Shown here in pieces: positions 17,929-26,893 of a stretch of DNA of 64,000 bases. The stretch covers positions 614,610 to 678,609 of the forward strand of contig NZ_LGRA01000018.1 in NCBI RefSeq assembly GCF_003116095.1. The letters are read 5' to 3'. The stretch's first letter is position 1; the number at the start of each line of letters is the position of its first letter. Made by a program: the position numbers and the translations under genes. Source of the stretch: Azospirillum sp. TSO35-2. GTDB lineage: Bacteria; Pseudomonadota; Alphaproteobacteria; Azospirillales; Azospirillaceae. The notes under the pieces are model-generated. The model saw only the letters and a list, made by a program, of their open reading frames with translations, did not search any database and was not told the DNA's origin.

Positions 17929-18384
17929 ATGGCCGAGGTTGCCGAGATCACCATCGCCGACCAGTTCATCAAGACGCTGGTCCTGCTGTTCCGCGCCGAG
18001 GACAGCTATGGCGCCTGGGAGGGCAAGGCGGACGAGGAGTTGCTCGCCCCCTTCATCCTCGACAAGGAGGCGCGCGCCGCCATCCCGATGATCGGCGACC
18101 CCGATCCCGACACGCTGTGGCGGCTGGAGCTGTTCTACAAGGCGGTCGGCCTGATGGTGGAGAAGCAGACCGGCCTGATGGCCTCGCCGATGATGAAGAT
18201 GAGCCACGAGGGCTTCGGCCGCATGGTCCTGACCACCGGCCGGCTGGTCGTGGTGTCGAAGACCCTGCGCGACGTCCACCGCTTCGGCTTCCCGACCGCC
18301 GAAAAGCTCGCCGCCGACGGCGCCAAATTGGTCGAGGACGCGGTGGCGCTGATCAAGACCTACCCCGAGGTCGCGAACCTCTGA
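17929..18384 (+). CDS. NifX-associated nitrogen fixation protein (DUF269)
   Basis: The 151-aa protein belongs to the NifX-associated DUF269 family that almost always follows nifX in proteobacteria. Characteristic stretches are [33 protein letters not shown] and [13 protein letters not shown]. Its biochemical role is not established; presence only in nif operons suggests a part in cofactor synthesis or metal handling. It begins four bases after the nifX stop, with GAGGAGTGAG as the ribosome-binding region inside the nifX end, so the two are translationally linked. Confidence 0.93.
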   Translation: MAEVAEITIADQFIKTLVLLFRAEDSYGAWEGKADEELLAPFILDKEARAAIPMIGDPDPDTLWRLELFYKAVGLMVEKQTGLMASPMMKMSHEGFGRMVLTTGRLVVVSKTLRDVHRFGFPTAEKLAADGAKLVEDAVALIKTYPEVANL

Positions 18385-18401
18385 ATCCTGGGATTGCGAG
18401 C

Positions 18402-18602
18402 ATGAGCGACATCGACGCGCTGAAAGACGAGATCAAGAAGCTGAACGCCCGCGCGACGCAGAAGAAGATGGATCTGCACGACCTGTCGGAGGAACTCCCG
18501 CAGAACTGGCAGTCCATCCTGACCGTCGCGCAGGAAGCCTTCGACGCCTACCGGACGCTGACCGAAAAGCGCGCCGCGCTGAAGGCGCTGGAGCAGGCCT
18601 GA
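18402..18602 (+). CDS. CCE_0567-family small nif protein (DUF683)
   Basis: This 66-aa, mostly helical protein starts MSDIDALKDEIKKLNARATQ and contains the conserved MDLHDLSEELPQNW segment of the DUF683 family. Related proteins form two-helix oligomers that can bind metal and are encoded beside nifX/DUF269 genes. It lies 17 bases after the DUF269 stop and 62 bases before ferredoxin III, in the same direction. Specific function is unknown. Confidence 0.9.
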   Translation: MSDIDALKDEIKKLNARATQKKMDLHDLSEELPQNWQSILTVAQEAFDAYRTLTEKRAALKALEQA

Positions 18603-18664
18603 TTTCCCGTCGCCGGCATTCTTTCACCAACAGCTTAGGCGCCCGCCCCCGATAGGAGCATCCC

Positions 18665-18958
18665 ATGGCAGACTTCCTGACCGGCACCACCCGCGGTGGT
18701 CAGAGCTGGACCCCGAAATTCGTCCAATCGATCGACCAGAAGCAATGCATCGGCTGCGGCCGCTGCTTCAAGGTCTGCGGCCGCGGTGTGCTCAACATGA
18801 TCGGCATCACCGAGGACGGTGACATCGTCGACGCCTTTGACGACGAGGCCGAGAAGAAGATCATGACGGTCGAGACCGCCGCCAACTGCATCGGCTGCGA
18901 AAGCTGCTCGAAGGTGTGCTCCAAGAGCTGCATCACCCACGCGCCGGTGGCGGCGTAA
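18665..18958 (+). CDS. fdxB: Nif-specific ferredoxin III
   Basis: The 97-aa protein carries two 4Fe-4S motifs: CIGCGRCFKVC near residue 28 and CIGCESCSKVC near residue 76. They are separated by an acidic loop (EDGDIVDAFDDEAEKK) as in the nif ferredoxin III (FdxB) family. It probably supplies electrons for cofactor synthesis or nitrogenase. ATAGGAGCA lies upstream of the ATG. It is the last gene of the nifE operon and is followed by a hairpin shared with gshA. Confidence 0.94.
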   Translation: MADFLTGTTRGGQSWTPKFVQSIDQKQCIGCGRCFKVCGRGVLNMIGITEDGDIVDAFDDEAEKKIMTVETAANCIGCESCSKVCSKSCITHAPVAA

Positions 18959-18974
18959 ACGACGGAAGGGAAAC

Positions 18975-19008
18975 GGGGGCCTCGCTCTGGCAAGGCCCCC
19001 ATTCTCCT
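18975..19008. terminator. Bidirectional terminator hairpin between fdxB and gshA
   Basis: GGGGGCCT (18975-18982) pairs with AGGCCCCC (18993-19000) 16 bases after the fdxB stop. A weak T-rich tract (ATTCTCCTT) follows. The gap separates two convergent genes, so the same hairpin probably serves both. Confidence 0.65.
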
Positions 19009-19011
19009 TCG

Positions 19012-20376
19012 TCAGTACGCGTATTCCTTGAACACCGGGTCGACGCTGCCGCCCCAGGGGCCGTTGAACTTCTCCAGCAGCTCGTCGGCCGGGCTGCGGT
19101 TGCGTTCGGCGATGTCCTGGAGCGTGTCGAGGAAATGGCTCTCGTCGTCGCCCCAATTGTCGTTGCGGGCGCGGCGGACCAGGCCGTCGCGGGCGATGGC
19201 CACCACCTCCAACGCCACGTCGCGCACGGTGCGGCCACGGAACGGCGTGTGCAGCCCCGACCGCGGAACTTCGGCGCGCAGATGGGCGCGTTCGGCCGTG
19301 GTCCAGTCCTTCACCACATCCCACGCCGCGTCCAGCGCCACCTGATCGTAAAGCAGCCCGACCCACAGCGCCGGCAGGGCACACAGGCTGCGCCACGGCC
19401 CGCCGTCGGCGCCGCGCATCTCCAGATACTTCTTCAGCCGCACTTCCGGGAAGGCGGTGGTGGTGTGGTCGGCCCAGTCGGTCAGCAGCGGCACCTCGCC
19501 GGGCAGCGCCGGCAGCTTGCCGTCCATGAAGTCGCGGAAGGACTGGCCGGCGGCGTCGATGTAGGTCCCGTCACGGTAGACGAAATACATCGGCGTCTGC
19601 AGCAGGTAGTCGACGTAGCGCTCGAACCCGAAGCCGTCCTCGAAGACGAACGGGATGTCGCCGGTGCGGTCGGGATCGGTGTCGGTCCAGATGTGGCTGC
19701 GGAAGCTCTGGAAGCCGTTCGGCTTGCCCTCGGTGAAGGGCGACATGGCGAACAGCGCCGTCGCGATCGGCTGGAGCGCCAGCGACACGCGGAACTTCTT
19801 CACCATGTCCGCTTCGGAGGCGAAGTCCAGGTTGACCTGCACGGTGCAGGTCCGCGTCATCATGTCGAGGCCGAGCGAGCCGACCTTCGGCATGTAGTCG
19901 CGCATGATCTTGTAGCGGCCCTTGGGCATCCAGGGGATGTCGTCGCGCCGCCATTTCGGCTGGAAGCCCAGCCCCATCATGGCGATGCCCAGCTCGGCCC
20001 CGACCTCCTTCACCTGGCGCAGGTGGCTGTGCACCTCCGCGCAGGTCTGGTGCAGGGTTTCCACCGGGGCGCCGGACAGCTCGACCTGGCCGCCCGGCTC
20101 CAGCGTGATGTTGGCCATGCCCTGGACCAGCGCGATGATGTTGCCGTTCTCCTCCACCGGGGTCCAGCCGAAGCGGGTCAGGCGGGTCAGCAGTTCGCGG
20201 ATGCCGTCCGGCCCGTCATAGGGCAGCGGCCGCAGGTCGGAGGTGCGGTAGGCGAACTTCTCGTGCTCCGTCCCGATGCGCCAGTCCGACACCGGTTTGG
20301 ACCCGGATTCGAGATAGGCCACCAGTTGACGGCGGTCGGTGATGGGTTCGCCGCGCGTTGTCGGGGGTGCGGACAT
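19012..20376 (-). CDS. gshA: Glutamate-cysteine ligase (class II/plant type)
   Basis: The enzyme joins glutamate and cysteine in an ATP-dependent reaction, the first step of glutathione synthesis. The 454-aa length and motifs match the alphaproteobacterial/plant GshA group: [11 protein letters not shown] near residue 33, [15 protein letters not shown] near 90, and [20 protein letters not shown] near 170. The [20 protein letters not shown] segment in the last third is also typical. The N terminus ([18 protein letters not shown]) agrees with the family, supporting the ATG at 20376. Upstream, rsmE reads in the same direction with a 36-base gap, so the two may be co-transcribed. Confidence 0.95.
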   Translation of the reverse strand: MSAPPTTRGEPITDRRQLVAYLESGSKPVSDWRIGTEHEKFAYRTSDLRPLPYDGPDGIRELLTRLTRFGWTPVEENGNIIALVQGMANITLEPGGQVELSGAPVETLHQTCAEVHSHLRQVKEVGAELGIAMMGLGFQPKWRRDDIPWMPKGRYKIMRDYMPKVGSLGLDMMTRTCTVQVNLDFASEADMVKKFRVSLALQPIATALFAMSPFTEGKPNGFQSFRSHIWTDTDPDRTGDIPFVFEDGFGFERYVDYLLQTPMYFVYRDGTYIDAAGQSFRDFMDGKLPALPGEVPLLTDWADHTTTAFPEVRLKKYLEMRGADGGPWRSLCALPALWVGLLYDQVALDAAWDVVKDWTTAERAHLRAEVPRSGLHTPFRGRTVRDVALEVVAIARDGLVRRARNDNWGDDESHFLDTLQDIAERNRSPADELLEKFNGPWGGSVDPVFKEYAY

Positions 20377-20412
20377 GCTGTCTCTCGCGGGAAGTGGACG
20401 GAGGACGGCCGT

Positions 20413-21219
20413 TCAGTCGGCCGGTGAAGGGATCGGCGCGCGGAAAGGCGGACGCCGGTCGCTTCCCCCGGCAGTCCAGTCCCCGGCCAAGGACTGCCAG
20501 CAAGCCAGCGCCGCCACCACCGCCGTGTCGGCCCGCAGGATGCGCGGACCCAATCCCACCGGTACAACAAAGGGGAGTTTGACGAGTTCGTCAAGTTCCG
20601 ACTGGTCGAAGCCGCCCTCCGGTCCGACCAGCAGCGCCGCCGGTCCGGAAGCGGTCCCGGCGGGCGCGTCCTTCAGCACCTCGGCGATCGGCCGGGCGTT
20701 CCCCGCCTCGGCGCACAGGTAGAGCTTGCGGTCGGCCGGCCAGCCGGCCAGCACGCGGTCCAGCGGCAGCGGTTCGCCCATCTCCGGCACGCTCAGCCGC
20801 TCGCACTGTTCGGCCGCCTCCACCGCGTTGGCGCGCAGACGGTCCAGGTTGACCCGGTTGGGATCGGTGCGGCGGGTGAAGACCGGCCACAGCCGCGACA
20901 CCCCCATCTCGGTCGCCTTCTCGGCGACGAAGTCGATGCGCCCCTTCTTCAAGGGCGCGAACACCAACCACAGGTCCGGAGTCGTGTCCTGTTGCCGCCG
21001 CTGCTCCGCCACCGTCAGCGAGCACCAGCCCTTGCCGAAGCCGTCGATCGCGGCGCGCCATTCGCCGTCGCGGCCGTTGAACACCGCGACCGAGTCGCCG
21101 CGGTCGAGCCGCAGCACATGGCGCAGGAAGTGGGCGCGCTCATGGTCCAGCCCGACCGACTGGCCATCGGCCAGCGGGCTGTCCACGAACAGGCGGGTCT
21201 TGATCGGGTGGTCGGCCAT
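20413..21219 (-). CDS. rsmE: 16S rRNA m3U1498 methyltransferase RsmE
   Basis: RsmE methylates N3 of U1498 in 16S rRNA using S-adenosylmethionine. The 268-aa protein has the N-terminal PUA-like part (HERAHFLRHVLRLDRGDSVAVF) and the SPOUT-fold domain. SPOUT motifs are KATEMGVSRLWPVF, the knot loop LLVGPEGGFDQSELDEL, and LGPRILRADTAVVAAL near the C terminus. The ATG at 21219 gives the standard start; a TTG six codons upstream is also in frame. It is followed by gshA on the same strand. Confidence 0.94.
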   Translation of the reverse strand: MADHPIKTRLFVDSPLADGQSVGLDHERAHFLRHVLRLDRGDSVAVFNGRDGEWRAAIDGFGKGWCSLTVAEQRRQQDTTPDLWLVFAPLKKGRIDFVAEKATEMGVSRLWPVFTRRTDPNRVNLDRLRANAVEAAEQCERLSVPEMGEPLPLDRVLAGWPADRKLYLCAEAGNARPIAEVLKDAPAGTASGPAALLVGPEGGFDQSELDELVKLPFVVPVGLGPRILRADTAVVAALACWQSLAGDWTAGGSDRRPPFRAPIPSPAD

Positions 21220-21333
21220 GGCTGTCGGTCTCCGCAACGCGGCGCCGACTATAGCCGGGCGCCGTGGTCCCGTCAGCAGGTCAACGTCGGCCGATCAAGT
21301 TCGGGGTGATGAACCGGGGCGCGGACGAAACGC

Positions 21334-21729
21334 TCAGCCCTTGACCGGGGCGACCAGCGCGTCGATGTGGCGGCGCAGATCGACGGGCTGCACCGGCTTG
21401 TGCAGGATCGTCACCTGCTCCGCCTTGGCGGCGGCGATCAGCTCGGTCCCGGTGTCGCCGGTCAGGATGATCGCCGGCACCGCGGCGCCGCAGGCCTCGC
21501 GGACGGCACGGACGGCGGTGATGCCCGACCAGCCGTCGCGCAGGCGGTAGTCGGACAGGATGACGTCCGGCACCGGCGCACCGGGCAAGCGCTCCAGGAC
21601 GGTGTCGACGTCCTCGGCGGCCAGCACCTGATAGCCCCAGGTGTCCAGCATGATTTCCATGCCGGCCAGGATGATGGACTCGTCGTCGATCACGACGGCG
21701 AAACGGTCTGGATGTGTGCTCATGTCCAT
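21334..21729 (-). CDS. Single-domain response regulator receiver protein
   Basis: A 131-aa stand-alone receiver domain with no output domain. Phosphorylation-site features are present: acidic pair in VVIDDESII near residue 13, the phosphoacceptor Asp in VILSDYRLRDG near 57, Thr in AIILTGDTG near 88, and Lys in TILHKPVQP near 108. The sequence resembles receivers fused to or paired with hybrid histidine kinases. Two adjacent ATGs (21729 and 21723) are possible; neither has a strong ribosome-binding site. The frame stays open further upstream to 22020 but that part does not look coding and crosses the divergent ubiA. Confidence 0.85.
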   Translation of the reverse strand: MDMSTHPDRFAVVIDDESIILAGMEIMLDTWGYQVLAAEDVDTVLERLPGAPVPDVILSDYRLRDGWSGITAVRAVREACGAAVPAIILTGDTGTELIAAAKAEQVTILHKPVQPVDLRRHIDALVAPVKG

Positions 21730-21967
21730 CGAGGGCTGCTGGTCGCTGCGGTTGTGGTGATGGAAAACTATTGGTACGATTTTGGCGCGCGCAAGTCCCT
21801 GGAATGCAATTTCAACTGGTTGTCCGGACGCCGCGACGCGACCCGAATTCCCCAGTATGTTCGCTTTCCTGAGCTTGCCGCTTCGGTGAAGGCCCGATAC
21901 CTTCGCCCCGCCGCGTCCGCCTATCCGTTTTACGCCCTTTCCATAGCACAGCGAAAGCGCCGCCGTC

Positions 21968-22915
21968 ATGCCCACAGCCTCGTCTGGTCCTACCATTCCG
22001 GATCCCGGCTTCACCGACATCCGCCGGGACGGCTGGATCGCACGCTCCGTGCCGGGCCCCTTGCGTCCTTACGTCACGCTGGCGCGGCTCGACCGTCCGA
22101 TCGGAACCTGGCTGCTGCTGTTCCCCTGCTGGTGGAGCGTGGCGCTGGCCATGCCGCACCCGTTGCGTGACTGGCCGGCGCTGCTGGGGCTGATGGCGCT
22201 GTTCGCGGTCGGCGCCGTGCTGATGCGGGGGGCGGGCTGCACCGTCAACGACATCCTGGACCGCAAGTTCGACGCGATGGTGGAGCGCACGCGTTCCCGC
22301 CCGATCCCGTCGGGCCAGGTGTCGGTGCGCCAGGCGCTGGTCTTCCTGGCCCTGCAGCTTCTGCTGTCGCTGCTGGTGCTGCTGCAGTTGGGGATGACGG
22401 CGATCGAGCTGGGCGTGCTGTCGCTGGCGCTGGTCTTCACCTACCCGCTGATGAAGCGGATCACCTGGTGGCCGCAGGCCTTTCTGGGCCTGACCTTCAA
22501 TTGGGGCGCCCTGATGGGCTGGGCGGCGGTGCGGGACGATCTGGGCTGGCCGGCGGTGGCGCTGTATGTGACGGGCGTCGCCTGGACGCTCGGCTACGAC
22601 ACCATCTACGCCCACCAGGACAAGGAAGACGACGCCCGCATCGGCGTGAAGTCCACCGCCTTGCGGCTGGGTGACGCCAGCAAGATCTGGATTTACGGCT
22701 TCTACACGCTGACCTATGTCGGGATCGGCATCGCCGGGCGACTCGCCGGCTTGGGCGGTCTGTTCCTGCCGGTGCTGTCGCTGGCCGCCTTGCAACTGGC
22801 GTGGCAGGTCGCGACCTGGCGGCCCGACGATCAGAACGACTGCCTGAGGATGTTCAAGTCGAACCGCTGGTTCGGCTGGCTGGTGCTGGCGGCGATCCTG
22901 GCCGGAAAGCTCTGA
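21968..22915 (+). CDS. ubiA: 4-hydroxybenzoate polyprenyltransferase UbiA
   Basis: UbiA attaches the polyprenyl tail to 4-hydroxybenzoate in ubiquinone synthesis at the inner membrane. The 315-aa protein has about eight hydrophobic segments. Both Asp-rich motifs for Mg-prenyl-diphosphate are visible: GCTVNDILDRKFDAMVERT near residue 90 and YAHQDKEDDARIGVKSTAL near 215. RLDRPIGTWLLLFPCWWS is typical of the bacterial UbiA group. The gene is divergent from the receiver gene across a gap of 238 bases that is more AT-rich than its surroundings and probably holds both promoters. Confidence 0.95.
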   Translation: MPTASSGPTIPDPGFTDIRRDGWIARSVPGPLRPYVTLARLDRPIGTWLLLFPCWWSVALAMPHPLRDWPALLGLMALFAVGAVLMRGAGCTVNDILDRKFDAMVERTRSRPIPSGQVSVRQALVFLALQLLLSLLVLLQLGMTAIELGVLSLALVFTYPLMKRITWWPQAFLGLTFNWGALMGWAAVRDDLGWPAVALYVTGVAWTLGYDTIYAHQDKEDDARIGVKSTALRLGDASKIWIYGFYTLTYVGIGIAGRLAGLGGLFLPVLSLAALQLAWQVATWRPDDQNDCLRMFKSNRWFGWLVLAAILAGKL

Positions 22916-22931
22916 ACGGGGCGGGGCTAGA

Positions 22932-22956
22932 GCCCGCCCGCTTCGGCGGCGGGTTC
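22932..22956. terminator. Shared terminator hairpin between ubiA and the CHAP gene
   Basis: GCCCGCC-CGCTTCG-GCGGCGGG forms a strong GC stem about 16 bases after the ubiA stop, followed by TTCG. It lies between two convergent genes and may act in both directions; the T tract is poor. Confidence 0.5.
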
Positions 22957-22977
22957 GCCGCGCCCCGGAACCGTGCG

Positions 22978-23829
22978 TCAGCGTTCGTCGTGGTCGGCGA
23001 GTTGGGCGACGGCGCTGGTCGAGCCCGGCTTGCGCGGCGGGGTCACGGTGCGCGGCGCGGGGAGCGAGGCGACTTCGGCCTCGGCCGGCGCGGCGCTGTG
23101 GTGGCCACCCGGCTTGCGCGGCGGCAGCACCGCGACGTCCAGGCGCAGCGGCTTCTGCGGGGTGTGCGAGGCGGTCAGCGTCGGAGCAAGCGTCTGGGGC
23201 TTGCGGCCCGGGACGGTGACGCTCAGCGCCTTCTGCGGGTGCAGCGACGCCTCGACGATGCGGGGGCTGGCGGGCGCCGCGCCGCGACCCTTCGGGGACA
23301 CGGTGAAGCCGCGGTCCATGCCGCGATCGCCGGCGTCGAGCGTGCGGCTGCTGCGCGACTGGCTGTCCTCCTCGCCTTCCGGCAGGATGAAGCCGTAGGC
23401 GGTGTAGACGCGCAAGCCCAGCTGTTCGGTCGGCTCGTGCCAGACGCGGACGGCCGACCAGTCGTTGTTCTTGGAAACGTCGACCACCTTCATGCCGCGG
23501 CGCAGGCCGTCACCGTCGATCCAGCTGTGGTCCACCTCGATGGTGCGGCGGTCGATGACCGCGCTGACCAGCGAGACATGGCCGCGGCGCATGTGGCCGG
23601 TGCGCTTGAAGACGAGGACGGAGCCGACGGCGGGGCGATGCTCCCGGTCATACTGGCCGGCGGCATGATCCCACCAGGTCCAGGCGTCGCCGCGTATGGT
23701 GAAGTCGGAAATCGAACGGACCGTGCGCACGCAATCGCCGTCTTGTGCGGCGGCCGTCGACACGGTAAGGGGGCTCAGCGCGATCAAAGCCGCAAACGAA
23801 AGGCCGATGGCGGTTCCCCTCTGCCGCAT
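22978..23829 (-). CDS. Secreted CHAP-domain protein
   Basis: The 283-aa protein begins with a Sec signal peptide (GTAIGLSFAALIALSPL, probable cut after STAAA near residue 28). The next 120 residues match a CHAP amidase/peptidase domain: the Cys in DGDCVRTVRSISDFTIRG, the segment AWTWWDHAAGQYDREHRP, and the His in RRGHVSLVSAVI with VDHSWIDGDG. The C-terminal half is Pro, Arg and Lys rich with PQK/PRKPG-like repeats and no clear fold. It likely acts on cell-wall peptides in the periplasm. The ATG at 23829 stands directly before the signal peptide. Confidence 0.82.
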   Translation of the reverse strand: MRQRGTAIGLSFAALIALSPLTVSTAAAQDGDCVRTVRSISDFTIRGDAWTWWDHAAGQYDREHRPAVGSVLVFKRTGHMRRGHVSLVSAVIDRRTIEVDHSWIDGDGLRRGMKVVDVSKNNDWSAVRVWHEPTEQLGLRVYTAYGFILPEGEEDSQSRSSRTLDAGDRGMDRGFTVSPKGRGAAPASPRIVEASLHPQKALSVTVPGRKPQTLAPTLTASHTPQKPLRLDVAVLPPRKPGGHHSAAPAEAEVASLPAPRTVTPPRKPGSTSAVAQLADHDER

Positions 23830-23969
23830 GATTCCCCCAATTGCTCAGTTTTCCCTTGAGGAACGGGTAACACGGGTTTCCGCCTGTGTCTACACCGTTT
23901 GAATTATGTAACATTCATAAGCCGCCGACGGTCATCCCTCCAACAGCGGAGTCCCTTGGGAATCCTCGT

Positions 23970-24629
23970 ATGAACAACGCATCTCCGCAAGATTTCGTCC
24001 GCGACAACACGACGCTGACGACCACCCCGCTGCTGCCGGAACTACGGCTTCATCTTGCCACCGAAGTCACACCTCTGTGGCAGGCGACGGAGGAAACCTT
24101 GGCCGCCACAAATTTGCCACCGCCCTACTGGGCTTTCGCTTGGCCGGGCGGACAGGCGGTGGCGCGCCTGCTGCTCGACCGGCCGGAGCTGGTCGCCGGC
24201 AAGTCGGTGCTCGACTTCGCCGCCGGCACCGGGCTGGTCGGGATCGCGGCGGCCAAAGCCGGCGCGGCGCGGGTGCAGTCCTGCGACATCGACCGCTTCT
24301 CGCTGGCCGCCATCGCGCTGAACGCCGAAGCGAACGGGGTGGAGGTGAAGGCGGTCAGCGCCGACCTCGTCGGCCGCGATCTGCCGGGAATCGACGTCGT
24401 TCTGGCCGGCGACGTCTGTTACGAGAAGCCGATGGCCGACCGGGTGACCGGCTGGCTGCGCGGCGTCGCCGCCACCGGCGCGCTGGTGCTGCTGGGCGAC
24501 CCCGGCCGCGCCTATGTCCCCGCCGGCGGGCTGGAGCGGGTCGCGACCTACACCGTCCCGACCTCGCTGGAGCTGGAGGACCGCGAGACGCGCGAGACCA
24601 CGATCTGGCGCCTGCTGCCGGCGGAATGA
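23970..24629 (+). CDS. Seven-beta-strand lysine methyltransferase (ETF-beta KMT-like)
   Basis: The 219-aa protein has an S-adenosylmethionine-binding motif VLDFAAGTGLVGIAAAKAGA near residue 77 and the motif GDVCYE near 150. The DxxY(E/D) pattern marks protein lysine methyltransferases such as the ETF-beta methyltransferase. PPYWAFAWPGGQAVARLLLD upstream also fits that family. A plausible substrate is the beta subunit of electron transfer flavoprotein; this is inference. The ATG at 23970 is chosen because the upstream open frame is AT-rich leader. Its stop is three bases from the stop of the convergent glycosylase gene. Confidence 0.78.
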   Translation: MNNASPQDFVRDNTTLTTTPLLPELRLHLATEVTPLWQATEETLAATNLPPPYWAFAWPGGQAVARLLLDRPELVAGKSVLDFAAGTGLVGIAAAKAGAARVQSCDIDRFSLAAIALNAEANGVEVKAVSADLVGRDLPGIDVVLAGDVCYEKPMADRVTGWLRGVAATGALVLLGDPGRAYVPAGGLERVATYTVPTSLELEDRETRETTIWRLLPAE

Positions 24630-24632
24630 GAC

Positions 24633-25253
24633 CTAGCGGGACAGTCGGGAAACCGCCAGCCGCAGGTCAGCCAGGAAGGTCGGCTGCTCGACCAGCTGGC
24701 CGCGCAGCAGGTAGCTGGGGTGGAAGGTTGGCACGACCTCCACCCCCTCCACCAGCCGGCACGGCAGCACGGTGCCGCGCAGTTGCAGGATGCCGTTCTC
24801 GCCGGTCAACGCCCAGGTCGGGGTGCGGCCGAGTGCCACGATCACCGACGGGCGGAAATCGGCCAGCGTGGTCCGCAGATGCTCGATCTCGCCGGTGAAC
24901 TCGGCCAGCAGCCGGTCGGAGGTGCCGAAGGCGCCCCAGCGCTCGTCGATCTCCCGCCCCTCCTTGCGGGCGCGGGCGCGCGAGGAAAAGAAGTGGCCGA
25001 CCTTGTTGCCGGGCGGCTGGTAGCGGAAGACGTTGGCGACCAGGCACTCCGCCCGCTCGATCCCCACCGCGGCCAGCGACTCGTCCAGCAGCTTGCCGCT
25101 GCGCCCGACGAAGGGTCGGCCGAGCCTGGCCTCCTCCGCCCCCGGCGCCTCGCCGACGATGGCGAGCCGCGGCCCGGCCGCCGGCTTGGTCGGGAACTGG
25201 TAATCGGCGAAGGGCAGGTCGGGCCGGATGGCGGCGGGCGGGCTGTCGGTCAT
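24633..25253 (-). CDS. Uracil-DNA glycosylase family protein (family 4/5-like)
   Basis: The 206-aa protein shows the UDG superfamily motifs: GEAPGAEEARLGRPFVGRSG (motif A plus loop) near residue 28 and PTFHPSYLLRGQL (motif B) near 180. It belongs to the branch of the Fe-S family 4/5 enzymes by motif, but the N terminus before GEAPG contains no cysteine, and only two (AECLVANV and VLPCRL) occur in all. The usual four-Cys cluster therefore seems lost. The likely job is removal of uracil from DNA. The ATG at 25253 begins MTDSPPAAIRPD. Confidence 0.82.
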   Translation of the reverse strand: MTDSPPAAIRPDLPFADYQFPTKPAAGPRLAIVGEAPGAEEARLGRPFVGRSGKLLDESLAAVGIERAECLVANVFRYQPPGNKVGHFFSSRARARKEGREIDERWGAFGTSDRLLAEFTGEIEHLRTTLADFRPSVIVALGRTPTWALTGENGILQLRGTVLPCRLVEGVEVVPTFHPSYLLRGQLVEQPTFLADLRLAVSRLSR

Positions 25254-25400
25254 TGATATGGTTCCGAATAGCGGGGGCATGAGGGGCAAGCGGGGAGCCG
25301 GACTTGCCGAACCGCCCCTGCGAACCCAAGCTTCTAGGCGTGGTTCCAGCCCAGGGTTCTAGCTGAGACCGCCCATCCGACCAACAGGGGAGAGAGCAGG

Positions 25401-25796
25401 ATGACACCGCAGGAGTTGGCCGCCAGGAGCTGCGAGCCCTGCCGCGGCGGGGTGCCGCCGATGGACCGCGCGATGGCCGCGTCCTATCTGGTCCAGGTGC
25501 CGGGTTGGGTCCTGAAGGAAGACCCCGACCGGATCGAACGCGACTTCCGCTTCCCCGACTTCGCCCAGGCCCAGGCCTTCGCCACCCAGGTCGGCAACCT
25601 CTGCGAGCTGGAGGGTCACCATGCCGAGATCCGGTATGGCTGGGGCCACTGCAACGTCGCGTTCTGGACCCACAAGATCAAGGGCCTGCACGAGAACGAC
25701 TTCGTGATGGCCGCCAAGGTCAACGGCCTGTCCGAGCCGCCCTACGTCCCCGCCTCGGTCGGCACCCCGCCGCCGCCCTACGTGCAGGGCGGCTGA
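25401..25796 (+). CDS. phhB: 4a-hydroxytetrahydrobiopterin dehydratase (PhhB/PCD)
   Basis: The 131-aa protein has the pterin carbinolamine dehydratase signature: FPDFAQAQAFATQVGNLCE, the catalytic motif EGHHAEIRYGWGHCNVAFWTH with paired histidines, and HENDFVMAAKVN. It dehydrates 4a-hydroxy-tetrahydropterin to recycle pterin cofactor; in bacteria it also occurs next to moco and folate genes. It carries an unusual 20-residue lead (SCEPCRGGVPPM) and a Pro-rich tail, making it longer than the usual 95-110 aa. GGGGAGAG precedes the ATG. Confidence 0.92.
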   Translation: MTPQELAARSCEPCRGGVPPMDRAMAASYLVQVPGWVLKEDPDRIERDFRFPDFAQAQAFATQVGNLCELEGHHAEIRYGWGHCNVAFWTHKIKGLHENDFVMAAKVNGLSEPPYVPASVGTPPPPYVQGG

Positions 25797-25826
25797 GAGG
25801 GGGCTGAGAGGGGAGCTTTCACCCAC

Positions 25827-26819
25827 CTACCCCCACAGCGCCGCGGTCGGCGGCTGGACCAGGGCGCCGTCATAGACCAGCCCCGGCTCGCGGTCGCGCG
25901 CCAGCAGCAGGGGGCCGTCCAGATCGACGTAACGGGCGCCCTGCCCGACCAGCATCGCCGGCGCCATGGCCAGCGAGGTCGCCACCATGCAGCCGACCAT
26001 CACCTCGAACCCCAGGCCATGGGCGGCGCGCGCCATCGCCAGCGCCTCGGTCAGGCCGCCGGTCTTGTCCAGCTTGACGTTCACCACCTGATAGAGCCCG
26101 CGCAGCCGGTCCAGCGACTCCAGCCCGTGGCAGGATTCGTCGGCGCCCAGCGGCACCGGGCAGGCGACGCCGCGCAGCGCCTCGTCCTGGCCGGCGGGCA
26201 AGGGCTGCTCGATCATCTCCACCCCCAGCTCCGCCAGCACCGACGCGAATCGGTGGAGCTGGTCGAGCGTCCAGCCCTCGTTGGCGTCGACCACCAGCCG
26301 CACGGCCGGCGCGGCGGCGCGGACCGCCCGGACGCGGTCGAGGTCACCCTCCCCCGTCAGCTTCATCTTCAGGAGCGGATGGCGCGGCGCCCGCTCGCGC
26401 GCCGCCGCCGCCATCGCCGCCGGCTCGTCGACGCTCAGCGTGTAGCAGGTGACCAGCGGCCCCGGCGGCTCGGCCAACCCGGCCAAGCGCCATGCCGGAA
26501 CGCCGGTGCGCTTGGCCTCCAGGTCCCACAGCGCGCAGTCCAGCGCGTTGCGCGCGGCGCCGGGCGGCATCCGCGCCGCCAGGGCCTCGCGGTCCAGCCC
26601 GCCGGCAACCGCGTCCGCCATCGCCTCCAGCGCGGCGACCACGCCGTCGACGCTCTCGCCGTAGCGGGCGTAGGGCACGCATTCGCCACGGCCGCGATGG
26701 CCGCCATCGGTCACCTCGGCCACCACCACCGCGGCTTCGGTCTTGGCCCCGCGCGAGATGCGGAAGGCGCCGCGGATCGGAAAGGTTTCGCGACGGACGG
26801 TCAGGCGTTGATCGGGCAT
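25827..26819 (-). CDS. Dipeptide (L-Ala-D/L-Glu) epimerase, enolase superfamily
   Basis: The 330-aa protein matches the muconate-lactonizing/dipeptide-epimerase subgroup. The first catalytic lysine pair is KMK (LLKMKLTGE), metal ligands lie in VDANEGW, IEQPLP and GADESCH, and the second catalytic Lys is in VNVKLDKTGGL. The KxK plus late Lys pattern is that of two-base epimerases. Its likely substrate is L-Ala-D-Glu from murein recycling, which is inference. The ATG at 26819 (MPDQRLTVRR) is favoured over an upstream in-frame codon at 26834. It stands between the convergent phhB gene and a chemotaxis gene on the same strand. Confidence 0.86.
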   Translation of the reverse strand: MPDQRLTVRRETFPIRGAFRISRGAKTEAAVVVAEVTDGGHRGRGECVPYARYGESVDGVVAALEAMADAVAGGLDREALAARMPPGAARNALDCALWDLEAKRTGVPAWRLAGLAEPPGPLVTCYTLSVDEPAAMAAAARERAPRHPLLKMKLTGEGDLDRVRAVRAAAPAVRLVVDANEGWTLDQLHRFASVLAELGVEMIEQPLPAGQDEALRGVACPVPLGADESCHGLESLDRLRGLYQVVNVKLDKTGGLTEALAMARAAHGLGFEVMVGCMVATSLAMAPAMLVGQGARYVDLDGPLLLARDREPGLVYDGALVQPPTAALWG

Positions 26820-26893
26820 GACAATAACCCCCAAACGGAACAGGGCCGGGAGTGTATCCCGGCCCTGTGGGTCAAGGCGACCGCCTTCGGTCG

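Noticed and set aside
25793..25815. Tandem repeat after the phhB stop
   Set aside because: GGCTGAGAGGG occurs twice in a row, too short and few to call a repeat element; likely slippage.
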